The notes under the pieces were generated by a model, which saw only the letters and a program-made list of their open reading frames with translations, had not been told where the DNA came from and did not search any database. From Hymenobacter algoricola (lineage in GTDB: Bacteria; Bacteroidota; Bacteroidia; Cytophagales; Hymenobacteraceae): a DNA stretch of 64,000 bases. Shown in pieces: positions 32,678-40,194 of the stretch. Where the stretch lies: assembly GCF_039539525.1 (NCBI RefSeq), contig NZ_BAABDH010000105.1, positions 1 to 64,000 of the forward strand, read 5' to 3'. The translations under genes were made by a program, and so were the position numbers. Every line of letters starts with the position of its first letter. The stretch's first letter is position 1.

Positions 32678-33046
32678 TTAGAGAACTTCAGGAGCCAACG
32701 AAACGATCTTCATGAACTGACGCTCGCGGAGTTCGCGGGCAACTGGGCCGAAGATGCGGGTACCGCGGGGCTCGTCGTTATTGTTGAGCAGAACAGCAGC
32801 GTTGTCGTCGAAGCGGATGTACGAACCATCTTTGCGGCGTACTTCCTTCTTCGTGCGAACTACTACCGCCTTCGATACAGTGCCTTTCTTGGCGTTGCCC
32901 GAAGGAATAGCCGACTTGATCGAAACCACGATCTTGTCGCCTACGCTGGCGTATTTCTTGCCCGTGCCACCGAGGACACGGATGCAGAGAACTTCTTTGG
33001 CGCCGCTGTTATCAGCGACGGTCAGACGGGATTCTTGCTGTATCAT
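32678..33046 (-). CDS. rplN: 50S ribosomal protein L14
   Basis: A 122-residue L14 of exactly the usual size. It starts MIQQESRLTVADNSGAKEVL and includes RRKDGSYIRFDDNAAVLLNN and GTRIFGPVARELRERQFMKI. It binds 23S rRNA near the factor-binding region and bridges to the 30S subunit. One base separates it from rpsQ and three from rplX. Confidence 0.98.
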   Translation of the reverse strand: MIQQESRLTVADNSGAKEVLCIRVLGGTGKKYASVGDKIVVSIKSAIPSGNAKKGTVSKAVVVRTKKEVRRKDGSYIRFDDNAAVLLNNNDEPRGTRIFGPVARELRERQFMKIVSLAPEVL

Positions 33047-33047
33047 C

Positions 33048-33341
33048 TTACTTGGCGCGTTCTACGATTTCTACCAGTCTCCAGCGCTTGCTCTTGCTCA
33101 GCGGACGGGTCGACATGATGCGGACCGTATCGCCTTCGCCGCATTCGTTGTTCTCGTCGTGGGCCATGAATTTGGTCGACTTGGTAACGAACTTGCCGTA
33201 GATCGGGTGTTTCATTTTGCTTTCCACCATCACCGTGATAGACTTGTCCATTTTGGAGCTAGTCACCCGGCCGACGATTTCTTTGCGCAGGTTCCGCTCT
33301 TCCGTAGCGGCCGTTGCCTTCGTTTCTTCGTTGGTTGCCAT
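33048..33341 (-). CDS. rpsQ: 30S ribosomal protein S17
   Basis: A 97-residue S17. The core starts near residue 17 (RNLRKEIVGRVTSSKMDKSI) and ends LSKSKRWRLVEIVERAK, with the OB-fold sequence ECGEGDTVRIMSTRPL. The first 15 residues (ATNEETKATAATEE) are a short Thr/Ala/Glu-rich extension. It is a primary 16S rRNA-binding protein. Spacing to rpmC and rplN is 1-2 bases. Confidence 0.97.
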   Translation of the reverse strand: MATNEETKATAATEERNLRKEIVGRVTSSKMDKSITVMVESKMKHPIYGKFVTKSTKFMAHDENNECGEGDTVRIMSTRPLSKSKRWRLVEIVERAK

Positions 33342-33343
33342 CG

Positions 33344-33556
33344 TTAGTTAGCAGTTTGGTTAGCCTGCTCGTTTTCGCGACGGGTCAGCTCAGTCTTAAG
33401 ACGAGCAACGTTCTTGCGGCTATGCTTCAGGCGAATCGGATTCTCCAGCGGGGAAATGGCGTGCGCGAAGCGCAGGGCCTGACCGCTGGTCTGTTCGGTC
33501 TTAACTTGGGCTTTCAGCTCCTCGAGCGAAAGACCTTTGATTTCGGATTGCTTCAT
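33344..33556 (-). CDS. rpmC: 50S ribosomal protein L29
   Basis: A 70-residue L29 from ATG 33556 (MKQSEIKGLSLEELKAQVK); the longer frame overlaps rplP. It is a helical hairpin with NPIRLKHSRKNVARLKTELT as the second helix. It sits next to L23 at the tunnel exit, where chaperones and the signal recognition particle dock. One base separates it from the stop of rplP. Confidence 0.96.
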   Translation of the reverse strand: MKQSEIKGLSLEELKAQVKTEQTSGQALRFAHAISPLENPIRLKHSRKNVARLKTELTRRENEQANQTAN

Positions 33557-33557
33557 C

Positions 33558-33983
33558 TTACTTGCTCTCTTCGTAATCGCGACGAACAACAAACTTGGTC
33601 TTCACGGGCAGCTTCTGAGCAGCAAGACGCAGCGACTCCTGAGCTACTTCCAACGAAACCCCGTCCGATTCGAACATGATGGTACCGGGCTTCACGCAGG
33701 CTACCCAATACTCTGGGGAACCCTTACCCTTACCCATCCGAACTTCGGCTGGCTTCTTGGTGATTGGCTTATCTGGGAAAATGCGGATCCACACTTGACC
33801 TTCACGCTTCATTGCGCGGGTCATGGCGATACGGGCAGCTTCAATCTGGCGGGCCGTAATCCAGGCAACCTCCAGCGACTTGATGGCGAACGAACCGAAG
33901 TCGATGGTGGAGCCCTTGTAGGCGAGGCCAGTCACGCGACCCTTCTGCATCTTCCGATACTTGGTTCTTTTCGGCTGTAACAT
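33558..33983 (-). CDS. rplP: 50S ribosomal protein L16
   Basis: A 141-residue L16. It starts MLQPKRTKYRKMQKGRVTGL, carries the basic loop ITARQIEAARIAMTRAMKR and ends QKLPVKTKFVVRRDYEESK. It organises the A-site tRNA region of the large subunit. Usually about 136-141 residues, so the length is normal. A 37-base spacer separates it from rpsC, longer than most in this operon. Confidence 0.98.
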   Translation of the reverse strand: MLQPKRTKYRKMQKGRVTGLAYKGSTIDFGSFAIKSLEVAWITARQIEAARIAMTRAMKREGQVWIRIFPDKPITKKPAEVRMGKGKGSPEYWVACVKPGTIMFESDGVSLEVAQESLRLAAQKLPVKTKFVVRRDYEESK

Positions 33984-34020
33984 GAGTTATCGAAAAAAAG
34001 GATTCGAGAAGAGAGAAAAG

Positions 34021-34917
34021 TTAGCGGCGCGGTGCACCTGCACCACCACCGCGGTTCTGGCCACCAGCACCGCCGGCACCCGGACCACCGCTGCGGCGGG
34101 GAGCACCAGCACCGCCGGCGTTGCCGCCACGGTCGCCACCGGCACCACCACCGCGGTTGTCGCCGCCCCGGTCATTCCGACGAGGGCCACGGTCACCGCC
34201 ACGGTCACCAGCGCCACGAGGGCCACGGTCGTTGCCGCCGCGGGTGTCGTTGCCTTGGTTGGCCGGTACCTGGTTAGGCGAGAGGTCGGGCTTGCCGAAC
34301 ACCTCACCACGCATTACCCACACCTTGATGCCGATTTTGCCATAGACCGTCTGGGCTTCCGACAGGGCGTAGTCGATGTCAGCACGGAGGGTGTGCAGCG
34401 GAGTGCGGCCCTCTTTGTACTGCTCGGAGCGGGCAATTTCTGCGCCACCCAAACGACCACCACACTGAATCTTGATGCCTTCAGCACCCACACGCATGGC
34501 GGCCTGAATCGACATCTTCATCGCACGACGGAAGGAGATACGAGCCTGGAGCTGTTGAGCAATGCTCTCACCTACCAGTTTCGCGTCAAGCTCCGGACGC
34601 TTGATTTCGAAGATGTTGATCTGAACGTCCTTGCTGGTGATCTGCTTCAGTTCGTCTTTGATCTTATCTACCTCGGCGCCGCCCTTGCCAATAACTACGC
34701 CCGGACGAGCGGTGTTGATGGTGATGGTGATGCGCTTCAGCGTACGCTCGATTACGATGCGGCTAATGCCACCTTTCGGAATCCGAGCCATGATGTATTT
34801 GCGGATTTTTTCGTCCTCAACCAGCTTGTCGGCAAAGTCCTTGCCGCCGTACCAGTTCGAGTCCCATCCTTTGATGACGCCCAAGCGGAAGCCAACCGGA
34901 TTTACTTTCTGTCCCAT
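34021..34917 (-). CDS. rpsC: 30S ribosomal protein S3 with RGG-rich C-terminal tail
   Basis: A 298-residue S3; the family core ends near residue 217. It begins MGQKVNPVGFRLGVIKGWDS and has the KH-domain motif VVIGKGGAEVDKIKDEL and IKVWVMRGEVFGKPDLSPNQ. Residues 226-298 form a low-complexity tail of Gly, Arg, Asp and Asn with six RGG triplets. S3 lines the mRNA entry channel with S4 and S5 and is part of the ribosomal helicase. RGG tails commonly bind RNA, so contact with incoming mRNA is a plausible inference. The S5 extension shares the RGGNDR composition. Confidence 0.97.
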   Translation of the reverse strand: MGQKVNPVGFRLGVIKGWDSNWYGGKDFADKLVEDEKIRKYIMARIPKGGISRIVIERTLKRITITINTARPGVVIGKGGAEVDKIKDELKQITSKDVQINIFEIKRPELDAKLVGESIAQQLQARISFRRAMKMSIQAAMRVGAEGIKIQCGGRLGGAEIARSEQYKEGRTPLHTLRADIDYALSEAQTVYGKIGIKVWVMRGEVFGKPDLSPNQVPANQGNDTRGGNDRGPRGAGDRGGDRGPRRNDRGGDNRGGGAGGDRGGNAGGAGAPRRSGGPGAGGAGGQNRGGGAGAPRR

Positions 34918-34921
34918 AGTG

Positions 34922-35488
34922 CTATGCGGTGGCTTCTGCCTTCGTTTCAGTTGATTTCTTAGCCGAGCTGCGACGGGTAGTCTTAGCTTTTCCTTCAGCG
35001 TTAGCCTCGGTGCCTTTCGTCTCAGCAGCCTGTTGGGCGGCGGCCTTGCTGCCCAGCGGTTCTACTTGCGAGTCAATCACCAGCGTCACGTGGTTGGAAC
35101 GCTTGCGGATGCGGTGACCACGACCCTGAGGGGCGGGGCGCAAACGCTTCAGCTGACGTCCTTCGTCGACGAAAATCTCCTTGATGTAGAGATTAGCATC
35201 CTCGATGCGCTCGTCTTCGTTTTTCAACTGCCAGTTGGCCAAAGCCGACAACAGCAGTTTCTCGATCCGCTCGGCACCTGAGTTGGCTTCGAACTTCAGC
35301 AAGCCCAGGGCACGGGTCACTTTCTGACCGCGAACCATGTTGGCTACCAACCGCATTTTGCGGGGGGAAGTAGGAACATTCTCCAGTTTAGCCTTCGACG
35401 CTCCACCTTGTGGAAGCGCCTTCGCAGCCTCTTTTTCAAGACGAATGCGGACGGACTTTTTCAGTTTTTTATTTTCTGTAGGTTCCAT
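34922..35488 (-). CDS. rplV: 50S ribosomal protein L22 with both-end extensions
   Basis: A 188-residue L22 (typically about 110). The core, near residues 30-140, includes VPTSPRKMRLVANMVRGQKV and LRPAPQGRGHRIRKRSNHVT. The N-terminal 30 residues are basic. The last 40 residues are Ala/Thr/Lys/Glu-rich, including KAKTTRRSSAKKSTETK, similar to the tail of L17 in this window. L22 lines the exit tunnel and its tail end is near the surface by the exit. The core is intact. Confidence 0.96.
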   Translation of the reverse strand: MEPTENKKLKKSVRIRLEKEAAKALPQGGASKAKLENVPTSPRKMRLVANMVRGQKVTRALGLLKFEANSGAERIEKLLLSALANWQLKNEDERIEDANLYIKEIFVDEGRQLKRLRPAPQGRGHRIRKRSNHVTLVIDSQVEPLGSKAAAQQAAETKGTEANAEGKAKTTRRSSAKKSTETKAEATA

Positions 35489-35489
35489 C

Positions 35490-35768
35490 TTAGCGCTTGC
35501 CTTTATCTTTCTTGGCTACGTGGCCGCGGAAGTTGCGGGTAGGAGCAAACTCACCGAGCTTGTGACCTACCATGTTCTCCGTGACGAAAACCGGGATGAA
35601 CTTATTACCGTTGTGAACCGCGAAAGTGTGCGTCACGAAATCCGGGGAAATCATGGAGCGGCGCGACCAGGTTTTGATAACCGACTTTTTGCCGGAACCT
35701 TCCATCGCTACTACTTTCTTCTCGAGCCGAAAGTCAATGTACGGCCCTTTTTTTAGTGAACGTGCCAT
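35490..35768 (-). CDS. rpsS: 30S ribosomal protein S19
   Basis: A 92-residue S19 with the usual start MARSLKKGPYIDFRLEKKV and the signature KTWSRRSMISPDFVTHTFAV, ending VGHKLGEFAPTRNFRGHVAK. It binds 16S rRNA in the head with S13 and contacts A-site tRNA. One base separates it from rplV and three from rplB. Confidence 0.98.
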   Translation of the reverse strand: MARSLKKGPYIDFRLEKKVVAMEGSGKKSVIKTWSRRSMISPDFVTHTFAVHNGNKFIPVFVTENMVGHKLGEFAPTRNFRGHVAKKDKGKR

Positions 35769-35771
35769 TGA

Positions 35772-36599
35772 TTATCTCTTGCCTTTACGGTTAACGATGA
35801 GCTGTTCGGAGTACTTGTTCTTGTTCCGGGTCTTCTGACCTTTCGAGAAGATACCGTTACGGCTGCGTGGGTGACCACCCGACGACTTGCCTTCGCCACC
35901 ACCCATTGGGTGATCGACTGGGTTCATAGCCACACCACGAACGCGCGGACGACGACCCATCCAACGGTTCCGACCGGCTTTGCCCATCCGAACGTTCATG
36001 TGGTCACCATTCGAAACGGTGCCGACCGTCGCCATGCAGGTCACGAGGACCATGCGCATCTCGCCGGAAGGCAATTTCAGGGTGGCGTATTTCTCTTCGC
36101 GGGCTACCAGCTGAGCGTACGTACCAGCCGAGCGAGCCATGGCTGCACCATTACCGGGCATGAGCTCGATGTTGTGCAGGATGGTACCCAACGGGATTTC
36201 GCGTAGCGTCAGCGCGTTGCCAACTTCGGGCGCAACACCGGGACCCGATACCACTACTGTGTCTACAGCCAGGCCAGCGGGCGCAATGATATAGCGCTTT
36301 TCGCCGTCGGCGTAGTGTAGCAGAGCGATACGCGCCGTGCGGTTTGGATCGTATTCGATCGTCTTCACCGTGGCCGGAACCCCGGCTTTGTCACGCTTGA
36401 AGTCGATAACACGATACTTCTGCTTGTGACCACCACCGATGTAGCGGTTGGTCATTTTACCCGCGTTGTTGCGGCCACCGGATTTTTCCATGGGTGCCAA
36501 CAGCGACTTCTCCGGCTTCGACGTCGTAATCTCGTCGAAGGCCGGGGCGATGCGGAAGCGCTGACCCGGTGATGTTGGTCTTAGTTTTTTGAGTGCCAT
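35772..36599 (-). CDS. rplB: 50S ribosomal protein L2
   Basis: A 275-residue L2, the usual size. It has KSGGRNNAGKMTNRYIGGGH near residue 40, the middle GTLYNIELMPG-like GTILHNIELMPGNGAAMARS, and the conserved C-terminal NPVDHPMGGGEGKSSGGHPR with the His needed near the peptidyl transferase centre. It is among the most conserved large-subunit proteins. A 37-base gap precedes it after rplW. Confidence 0.99.
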   Translation of the reverse strand: MALKKLRPTSPGQRFRIAPAFDEITTSKPEKSLLAPMEKSGGRNNAGKMTNRYIGGGHKQKYRVIDFKRDKAGVPATVKTIEYDPNRTARIALLHYADGEKRYIIAPAGLAVDTVVVSGPGVAPEVGNALTLREIPLGTILHNIELMPGNGAAMARSAGTYAQLVAREEKYATLKLPSGEMRMVLVTCMATVGTVSNGDHMNVRMGKAGRNRWMGRRPRVRGVAMNPVDHPMGGGEGKSSGGHPRSRNGIFSKGQKTRNKNKYSEQLIVNRKGKR

Positions 36600-36636
36600 T
36601 TTAGTTTAAAATGCGCGTTTCGTCGGTTACCCGACC

Positions 36637-36924
36637 CTAGATACCGTTATAGAAGTCGATTACGTCGCCTTCCTTCACAGTTACAATTGCCTTTTTCCCG
36701 TGGGCACGACGACCGGTTACGGAGCCGCCCTTGGTGGACTTCGACTTCAATTTGCCAATGGTGCGGATCGTGCTAATGCCCGTTACCGTCACGCCATACA
36801 GCGCCTCGATTTCTTTTTTGATCTGAACCTTGTTGGCGGTACGCTCTACTGCGAAAGAGTACTGGCCTTTTTCGTTCAGGGCGGTGGCCTTTTCGGTCAC
36901 GATGGGTTTCTTCAGCGTGCTCAT
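36637..36924 (-). CDS. rplW: 50S ribosomal protein L23
   Basis: A 95-residue L23. It starts MSTLKKPIVTEKATALNEKG and has the signature NKVQIKKEIEALYGVTVTG. It is the main docking site for trigger factor and the signal recognition particle at the tunnel exit. Its ATG overlaps the TAA of rplD by one base, an arrangement that couples translation. Confidence 0.98.
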   Translation of the reverse strand: MSTLKKPIVTEKATALNEKGQYSFAVERTANKVQIKKEIEALYGVTVTGISTIRTIGKLKSKSTKGGSVTGRRAHGKKAIVTVKEGDVIDFYNGI

Positions 36925-37562
36925 TACTCAGCAGTGGTGTAGAGTTGTTCCAGCGACTTCAGGCCATCTTCCGACAGCAACAGCGTGTCCGTGTTGAGCA
37001 GATCGTGCGTGTTCAGAGCAACGGGCGTAGCCACGGTTACTTTCTGAATGTTGCGAACCGACAGCACCACGTTCTTGTCGACTTCACCGGTCACGAGCAA
37101 GGTTTTCTTGCCGTTGTCCAGCTTCAGACCCGACAGGATCGAGAGGAAATCTTTCGTTTTAGGAGCGCTCATGGTGATGTTCTCAACCAGAGCAATTTTG
37201 CCATCCTGGGCCAGTACCGACAGAGCGGACAGACGGGCCAGGCGCTTGGTCTTTTTGTTGAGCTTGAAGCCGTAGTCACGGGGCTCGGGACCGAATACGC
37301 GGCCACCACCAATGAATACTGGCGACTTCATGCTGCCGGCGCGGGCACCGCCCGTACCTTTTTGCTTCTTGAGCTTCTTCGTGGTGCCATGCACCTCGTT
37401 GCGCTGCTTCGACTTGTGCGTGCCCTGGCGCTGGTTGGCCAGGTACTGCTTCACGTCGAGGTACATCACGTGCTCATTCGGCTCGAGGCCGAAAATGGCG
37501 TCAGACAGGGTAACCTTGCGGCCGGTGTCTTCACCTTTGATGTTAAATACTGCGAGTTCCAT
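36924..37562 (-). CDS. rplD: 50S ribosomal protein L4
   Basis: A 212-residue L4. The internal tunnel loop KKLKKQKGTGGARAGSMKSP and GGGRVFGPEPRDYGFKLNKK are family signatures. In E. coli L4 also represses the S10 operon through the rpsJ leader; here rpsJ is in another operon, so that circuit must differ if present. The gene follows rplC by 9 bases. Length is normal. Confidence 0.98.
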   Translation of the reverse strand: MELAVFNIKGEDTGRKVTLSDAIFGLEPNEHVMYLDVKQYLANQRQGTHKSKQRNEVHGTTKKLKKQKGTGGARAGSMKSPVFIGGGRVFGPEPRDYGFKLNKKTKRLARLSALSVLAQDGKIALVENITMSAPKTKDFLSILSGLKLDNGKKTLLVTGEVDKNVVLSVRNIQKVTVATPVALNTHDLLNTDTLLLSEDGLKSLEQLYTTAE

Positions 37563-37571
37563 CGTAATCGT

Positions 37572-38192
37572 CTATTTCTCGAGTACCACGTAAGAATTCT
37601 TGGCACCGGGGATAGAACCGCTCACGAGGATCAGGTTCTTGTCGGCTACCACGCGCATCACCTTCAGGTTCTGCACTTTTACCCGGTCACCGCCCATCCG
37701 ACCAGCCATGCGCATTCCTTTGAATACGCGCGACGGCCACGAGCAGGCACCGATGGAACCAGGGTGACGCAGACGGTTGTGCTGACCGTGGGTCTGCCCG
37801 CCTACACCAGCGAAGTTGTAACGCTTCACAACGCCCTGGAAACCTTTGCCTTTTGAGGTGCCCACAACGTCAACAAACTCGCCTTCTTCGAAGAGGCTCG
37901 CGTCGATGGTGGCGCCTGCAGCGTAGGTCGATTCCGCGTCGAGGCGGAATTCAACCAGCTTTCTTTTGGGGGTGGTACCGGCTTTAGTGAAGTGACCTAC
38001 CAGAGCTTTGGTGGTGTTCTTCACTTTTTTCTCGCCGTAGCCGATCTGAATGGCGGTGTAACCGTCATTCGCGACTGTCTTAACCTGCGTCACTACGCAC
38101 GGACCCGCCTCGATGAGCGTGCAGGGAATGTTTTTCCCGTCCGGAGTGAAGAGGCTTGTCATACCGATTTTTTTACCGATGATGCCAGGCAT
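37572..38192 (-). CDS. rplC: 50S ribosomal protein L3
   Basis: A 206-residue L3. MPGIIGKKIGMTSLFTPDGK opens the protein, the internal VGTSKGKGFQGVVKRYNFAG carries the extended loop, and RVKVQNLKVMRVVADKNLIL closes it. It is an early-assembly protein that reaches the peptidyl transferase centre. It is the first gene of its operon here because rpsJ is separated by an unrelated gene. A -7 element lies 65 bases upstream of the ATG. Confidence 0.98.
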   Translation of the reverse strand: MPGIIGKKIGMTSLFTPDGKNIPCTLIEAGPCVVTQVKTVANDGYTAIQIGYGEKKVKNTTKALVGHFTKAGTTPKRKLVEFRLDAESTYAAGATIDASLFEEGEFVDVVGTSKGKGFQGVVKRYNFAGVGGQTHGQHNRLRHPGSIGACSWPSRVFKGMRMAGRMGGDRVKVQNLKVMRVVADKNLILVSGSIPGAKNSYVVLEK

Positions 38193-38479
38193 TCTGTTAT
38201 GTTTTATGAAAGACGCAAAAAGAAAACGCCCAAATGACGTTTTCGCAATGGGAGTGCAAAGCTAGGAAAATATAGGACAGAAATCTAACCCGGCTCTGAA
38301 ATATTTTCAGAGTCACGTAGTTGCCTATTGAAAGTAGCTATTTACTGGCCGTCAGTCCGTTCTACTTGAGGGCACTGCTTACAGGGGTAGGAAAAGCCGT
38401 AGCAAAACCTGTTGCTTGGCCAGCCGGGACGCTGCACTGGTTATAAATAGTCCAATAACGGGCAGTGAGGCCCGCCTCC
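38193..38479 (-). promoter_or_regulatory. Upstream region of the rplC operon with a -7 element and a hairpin
   Basis: This 287-base gap separates rplC from the O-antigen-ligase-like gene. TAGCTTTG (38264-38257, minus strand) matches TAnnTTTG exactly, but no TTG element lies at the right distance. An 8-base hairpin with a TAT loop (CTCTGAAA and TTTCAGAG, 38294-38312) lies upstream of it. I see no gene. It probably carries the promoter of the L3-to-L17 cluster. Confidence 0.5.
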
Positions 38480-39760
38480 CTAAGCCGGTCGCCAGTGCTC
38501 TTCTCCTTCTACTGCCGGCAACAGACCATTCAGACTCAGCAGCAGGAAAAACAGGGAGAAGGTCAGCCCGATTTGGGTTTCCAGCGTGTACTCCACCAAA
38601 AAGGAAAGTGTGACTAAAGCGTACTGGGCGACCAGCAGCGGCGCAAACCGTGGGGCAGCCCACAGGGCCGGATAATAAAAGCAGAGCGTGAAAAGCAGCG
38701 TACCCAGCAAGCCGAAAGCCACCAGGTCGTAAATAAACTGGTTGTGCGGCAGTAGGAAGGAGCTTTCTTCAATCTCGGGATAGTTCTGCCGGAACTGCTT
38801 AGCCATTTCATCCGGCATGTCCGCCTTCCCTATTCCGACTACCGGACTTTGCTGCATGATGGCCCAAGCCGCTTTATAGGAGTACACCCTTGCTACCAGG
38901 GAATAGTTATTCGCCGCCTGCGTGTCATGCACCTTACCCAGGTCTTCCTGGGTATTAGTGAACTTGTTCCGGAAAGTCGGGAAACATAGGTAGCTGACGG
39001 CCGGCAGCAGCAGCAGGCAGGCAGCCAAGTAGGTGGCCCGGCGGTACTGCTTGGCCCGGAAAACCAGCCACAGGAAGTACAGCCCCCCTACCGCGTAGAG
39101 CGTAACCAGTCCGCTGCGCACGGCCAGCATGTGCTGAAACAAGGCCAGGTAAATCACGGCGACTAGCAACCCTACCCGCCACAAGGCGGAGTTGTTGCCC
39201 CAGTACAGCAGCACGACCCCAGCGGCCACGGCCAGCGTCACCATCAGGCTGAACCGGATATGGTCGGGCTCGGTGGGCATGATCTTCGAGTGCAGGTACG
39301 ACTCGTTGACGGCCGCCGCGTGGAACAGGTAGTAGCCAGTGCTTATCAGCGCAGCAACAACTACGCACCCGATAAACAGTCGCCACAGGTTCTGCAGCTT
39401 TTGCGCCGGCAGCCCGGGCAGCACCCAGAACGTCAGTGGCAGCACCACGAATGGCAGCTGCAGCACTATGTCCCGGCTATACTCCCCCAAGTTGGCGGCC
39501 TCCGTGGTCAGGCCACTGAGTAAATGGATAAAGTAGATGACGACGAAGCCGGCAAACAGTGGCCACTGCGGCCGGTTGGCTACCCGCTTATACACGGCTG
39601 CGTAGCTGATAGCCGTCAGGCCAAGGCCAACGATGCCGATACTGGGCAGAATGCGGAAGTACTTGGCTACGAACAGGCCGACAATGATGAAGGCACAAAA
39701 AAGCGTGGCCGCGTAGTGCAGCCGGGGAAGCGTGAAGGTAGAAGCCAGACGTGAGGCCAT
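38480..39760 (-). CDS. O-antigen-ligase-like membrane protein
   Basis: A 426-residue integral membrane protein with about ten to eleven hydrophobic segments and a large outside loop at roughly residues 255-345. That loop ends in EESSFLLPHNQFIYDLVAFG; the His-Asn pair is typical of the O-antigen ligase/polymerase (Wzy/WaaL) superfamily. By family, it would join sugar chains to lipid A-core or polymerise glycan on the outer face of the inner membrane. The surprise is position: it lies between rpsJ and rplC, which are normally adjacent. A terminator precedes it and a separate promoter element follows. No other glycan gene is nearby. Confidence 0.82.
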   Translation of the reverse strand: MASRLASTFTLPRLHYAATLFCAFIIVGLFVAKYFRILPSIGIVGLGLTAISYAAVYKRVANRPQWPLFAGFVVIYFIHLLSGLTTEAANLGEYSRDIVLQLPFVVLPLTFWVLPGLPAQKLQNLWRLFIGCVVVAALISTGYYLFHAAAVNESYLHSKIMPTEPDHIRFSLMVTLAVAAGVVLLYWGNNSALWRVGLLVAVIYLALFQHMLAVRSGLVTLYAVGGLYFLWLVFRAKQYRRATYLAACLLLLPAVSYLCFPTFRNKFTNTQEDLGKVHDTQAANNYSLVARVYSYKAAWAIMQQSPVVGIGKADMPDEMAKQFRQNYPEIEESSFLLPHNQFIYDLVAFGLLGTLLFTLCFYYPALWAAPRFAPLLVAQYALVTLSFLVEYTLETQIGLTFSLFFLLLSLNGLLPAVEGEEHWRPA

Positions 39761-39803
39761 TCAAAGGGGGTAAGTAGAGCGCTAAGTTGGCAAGGATAGA
39801 CAG

Positions 39804-39841
39804 AAAAACACCCCACCGGTCCGAAAACCAATGGGGTGTTT
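39804..39841 (-). terminator. Strong intrinsic terminator after rpsJ
   Basis: Perfect arms AAACACCCCA (39806-39815) and TGGGGTGTTT (39832-39841), followed on the minus strand by TTTTTCTG. It lies 26 bases past the rpsJ stop and should end the rpsL-rpsG-fusA-rpsJ transcript before the O-antigen-ligase-like gene. Confidence 0.85.
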
Positions 39842-39867
39842 ACCTTATTCAACGGAAAAGCCAGTCC

Positions 39868-40173
39868 TCAGACTTTGATTTCTACGTCAACGCCGCTGGG
39901 CAGCTCAAGCTTCATCAGGGCATCTACGGTCTTCGACGAAGTCGAGTAGATGTCGACGAGACGCTTGTAGGTGCAGAGCTGAAATTGCTCCCGGGCCTTC
40001 TTGTTCACGTGGGGCGAGCGAAGAACGGTGAATTTCTCCTTGACGGTCGGCAATGGAATAGGACCGCTAACGATAGCGCCCGTAGCCTTCACCGCCTTCA
40101 CAATCTTCTCCGACGATTTGTCCACCAGGTTGTGGTCGTAGGATTTGAGTTTGATGCGAATTTTCTGATTCAT
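39868..40173 (-). CDS. rpsJ: 30S ribosomal protein S10
   Basis: A 101-residue S10 of usual length. It starts MNQKIRIKLKSYDHNLVDKS and has the conserved loop AIVSGPIPLPTVKEKFTVLR and SPHVNKKAREQFQL. S10 works in the 30S head and, as NusE, in antitermination with NusB. It is the last gene of the str operon here, 21 bases after fusA, and is cut off from the rest of the S10 cluster by a terminator. Confidence 0.98.
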   Translation of the reverse strand: MNQKIRIKLKSYDHNLVDKSSEKIVKAVKATGAIVSGPIPLPTVKEKFTVLRSPHVNKKAREQFQLCTYKRLVDIYSTSSKTVDALMKLELPSGVDVEIKV

Positions 40174-40194
40174 GTGATGTTGAGTGAAAGCGGG

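Noticed and set aside
34032..34277. His/Arg-rich plus-strand frame opposite the S3 tail
   Set aside because: It is the complement of repeated Gly/Arg codons in S3. The His-rich look is a by-product of that composition, not a metal-binding protein.
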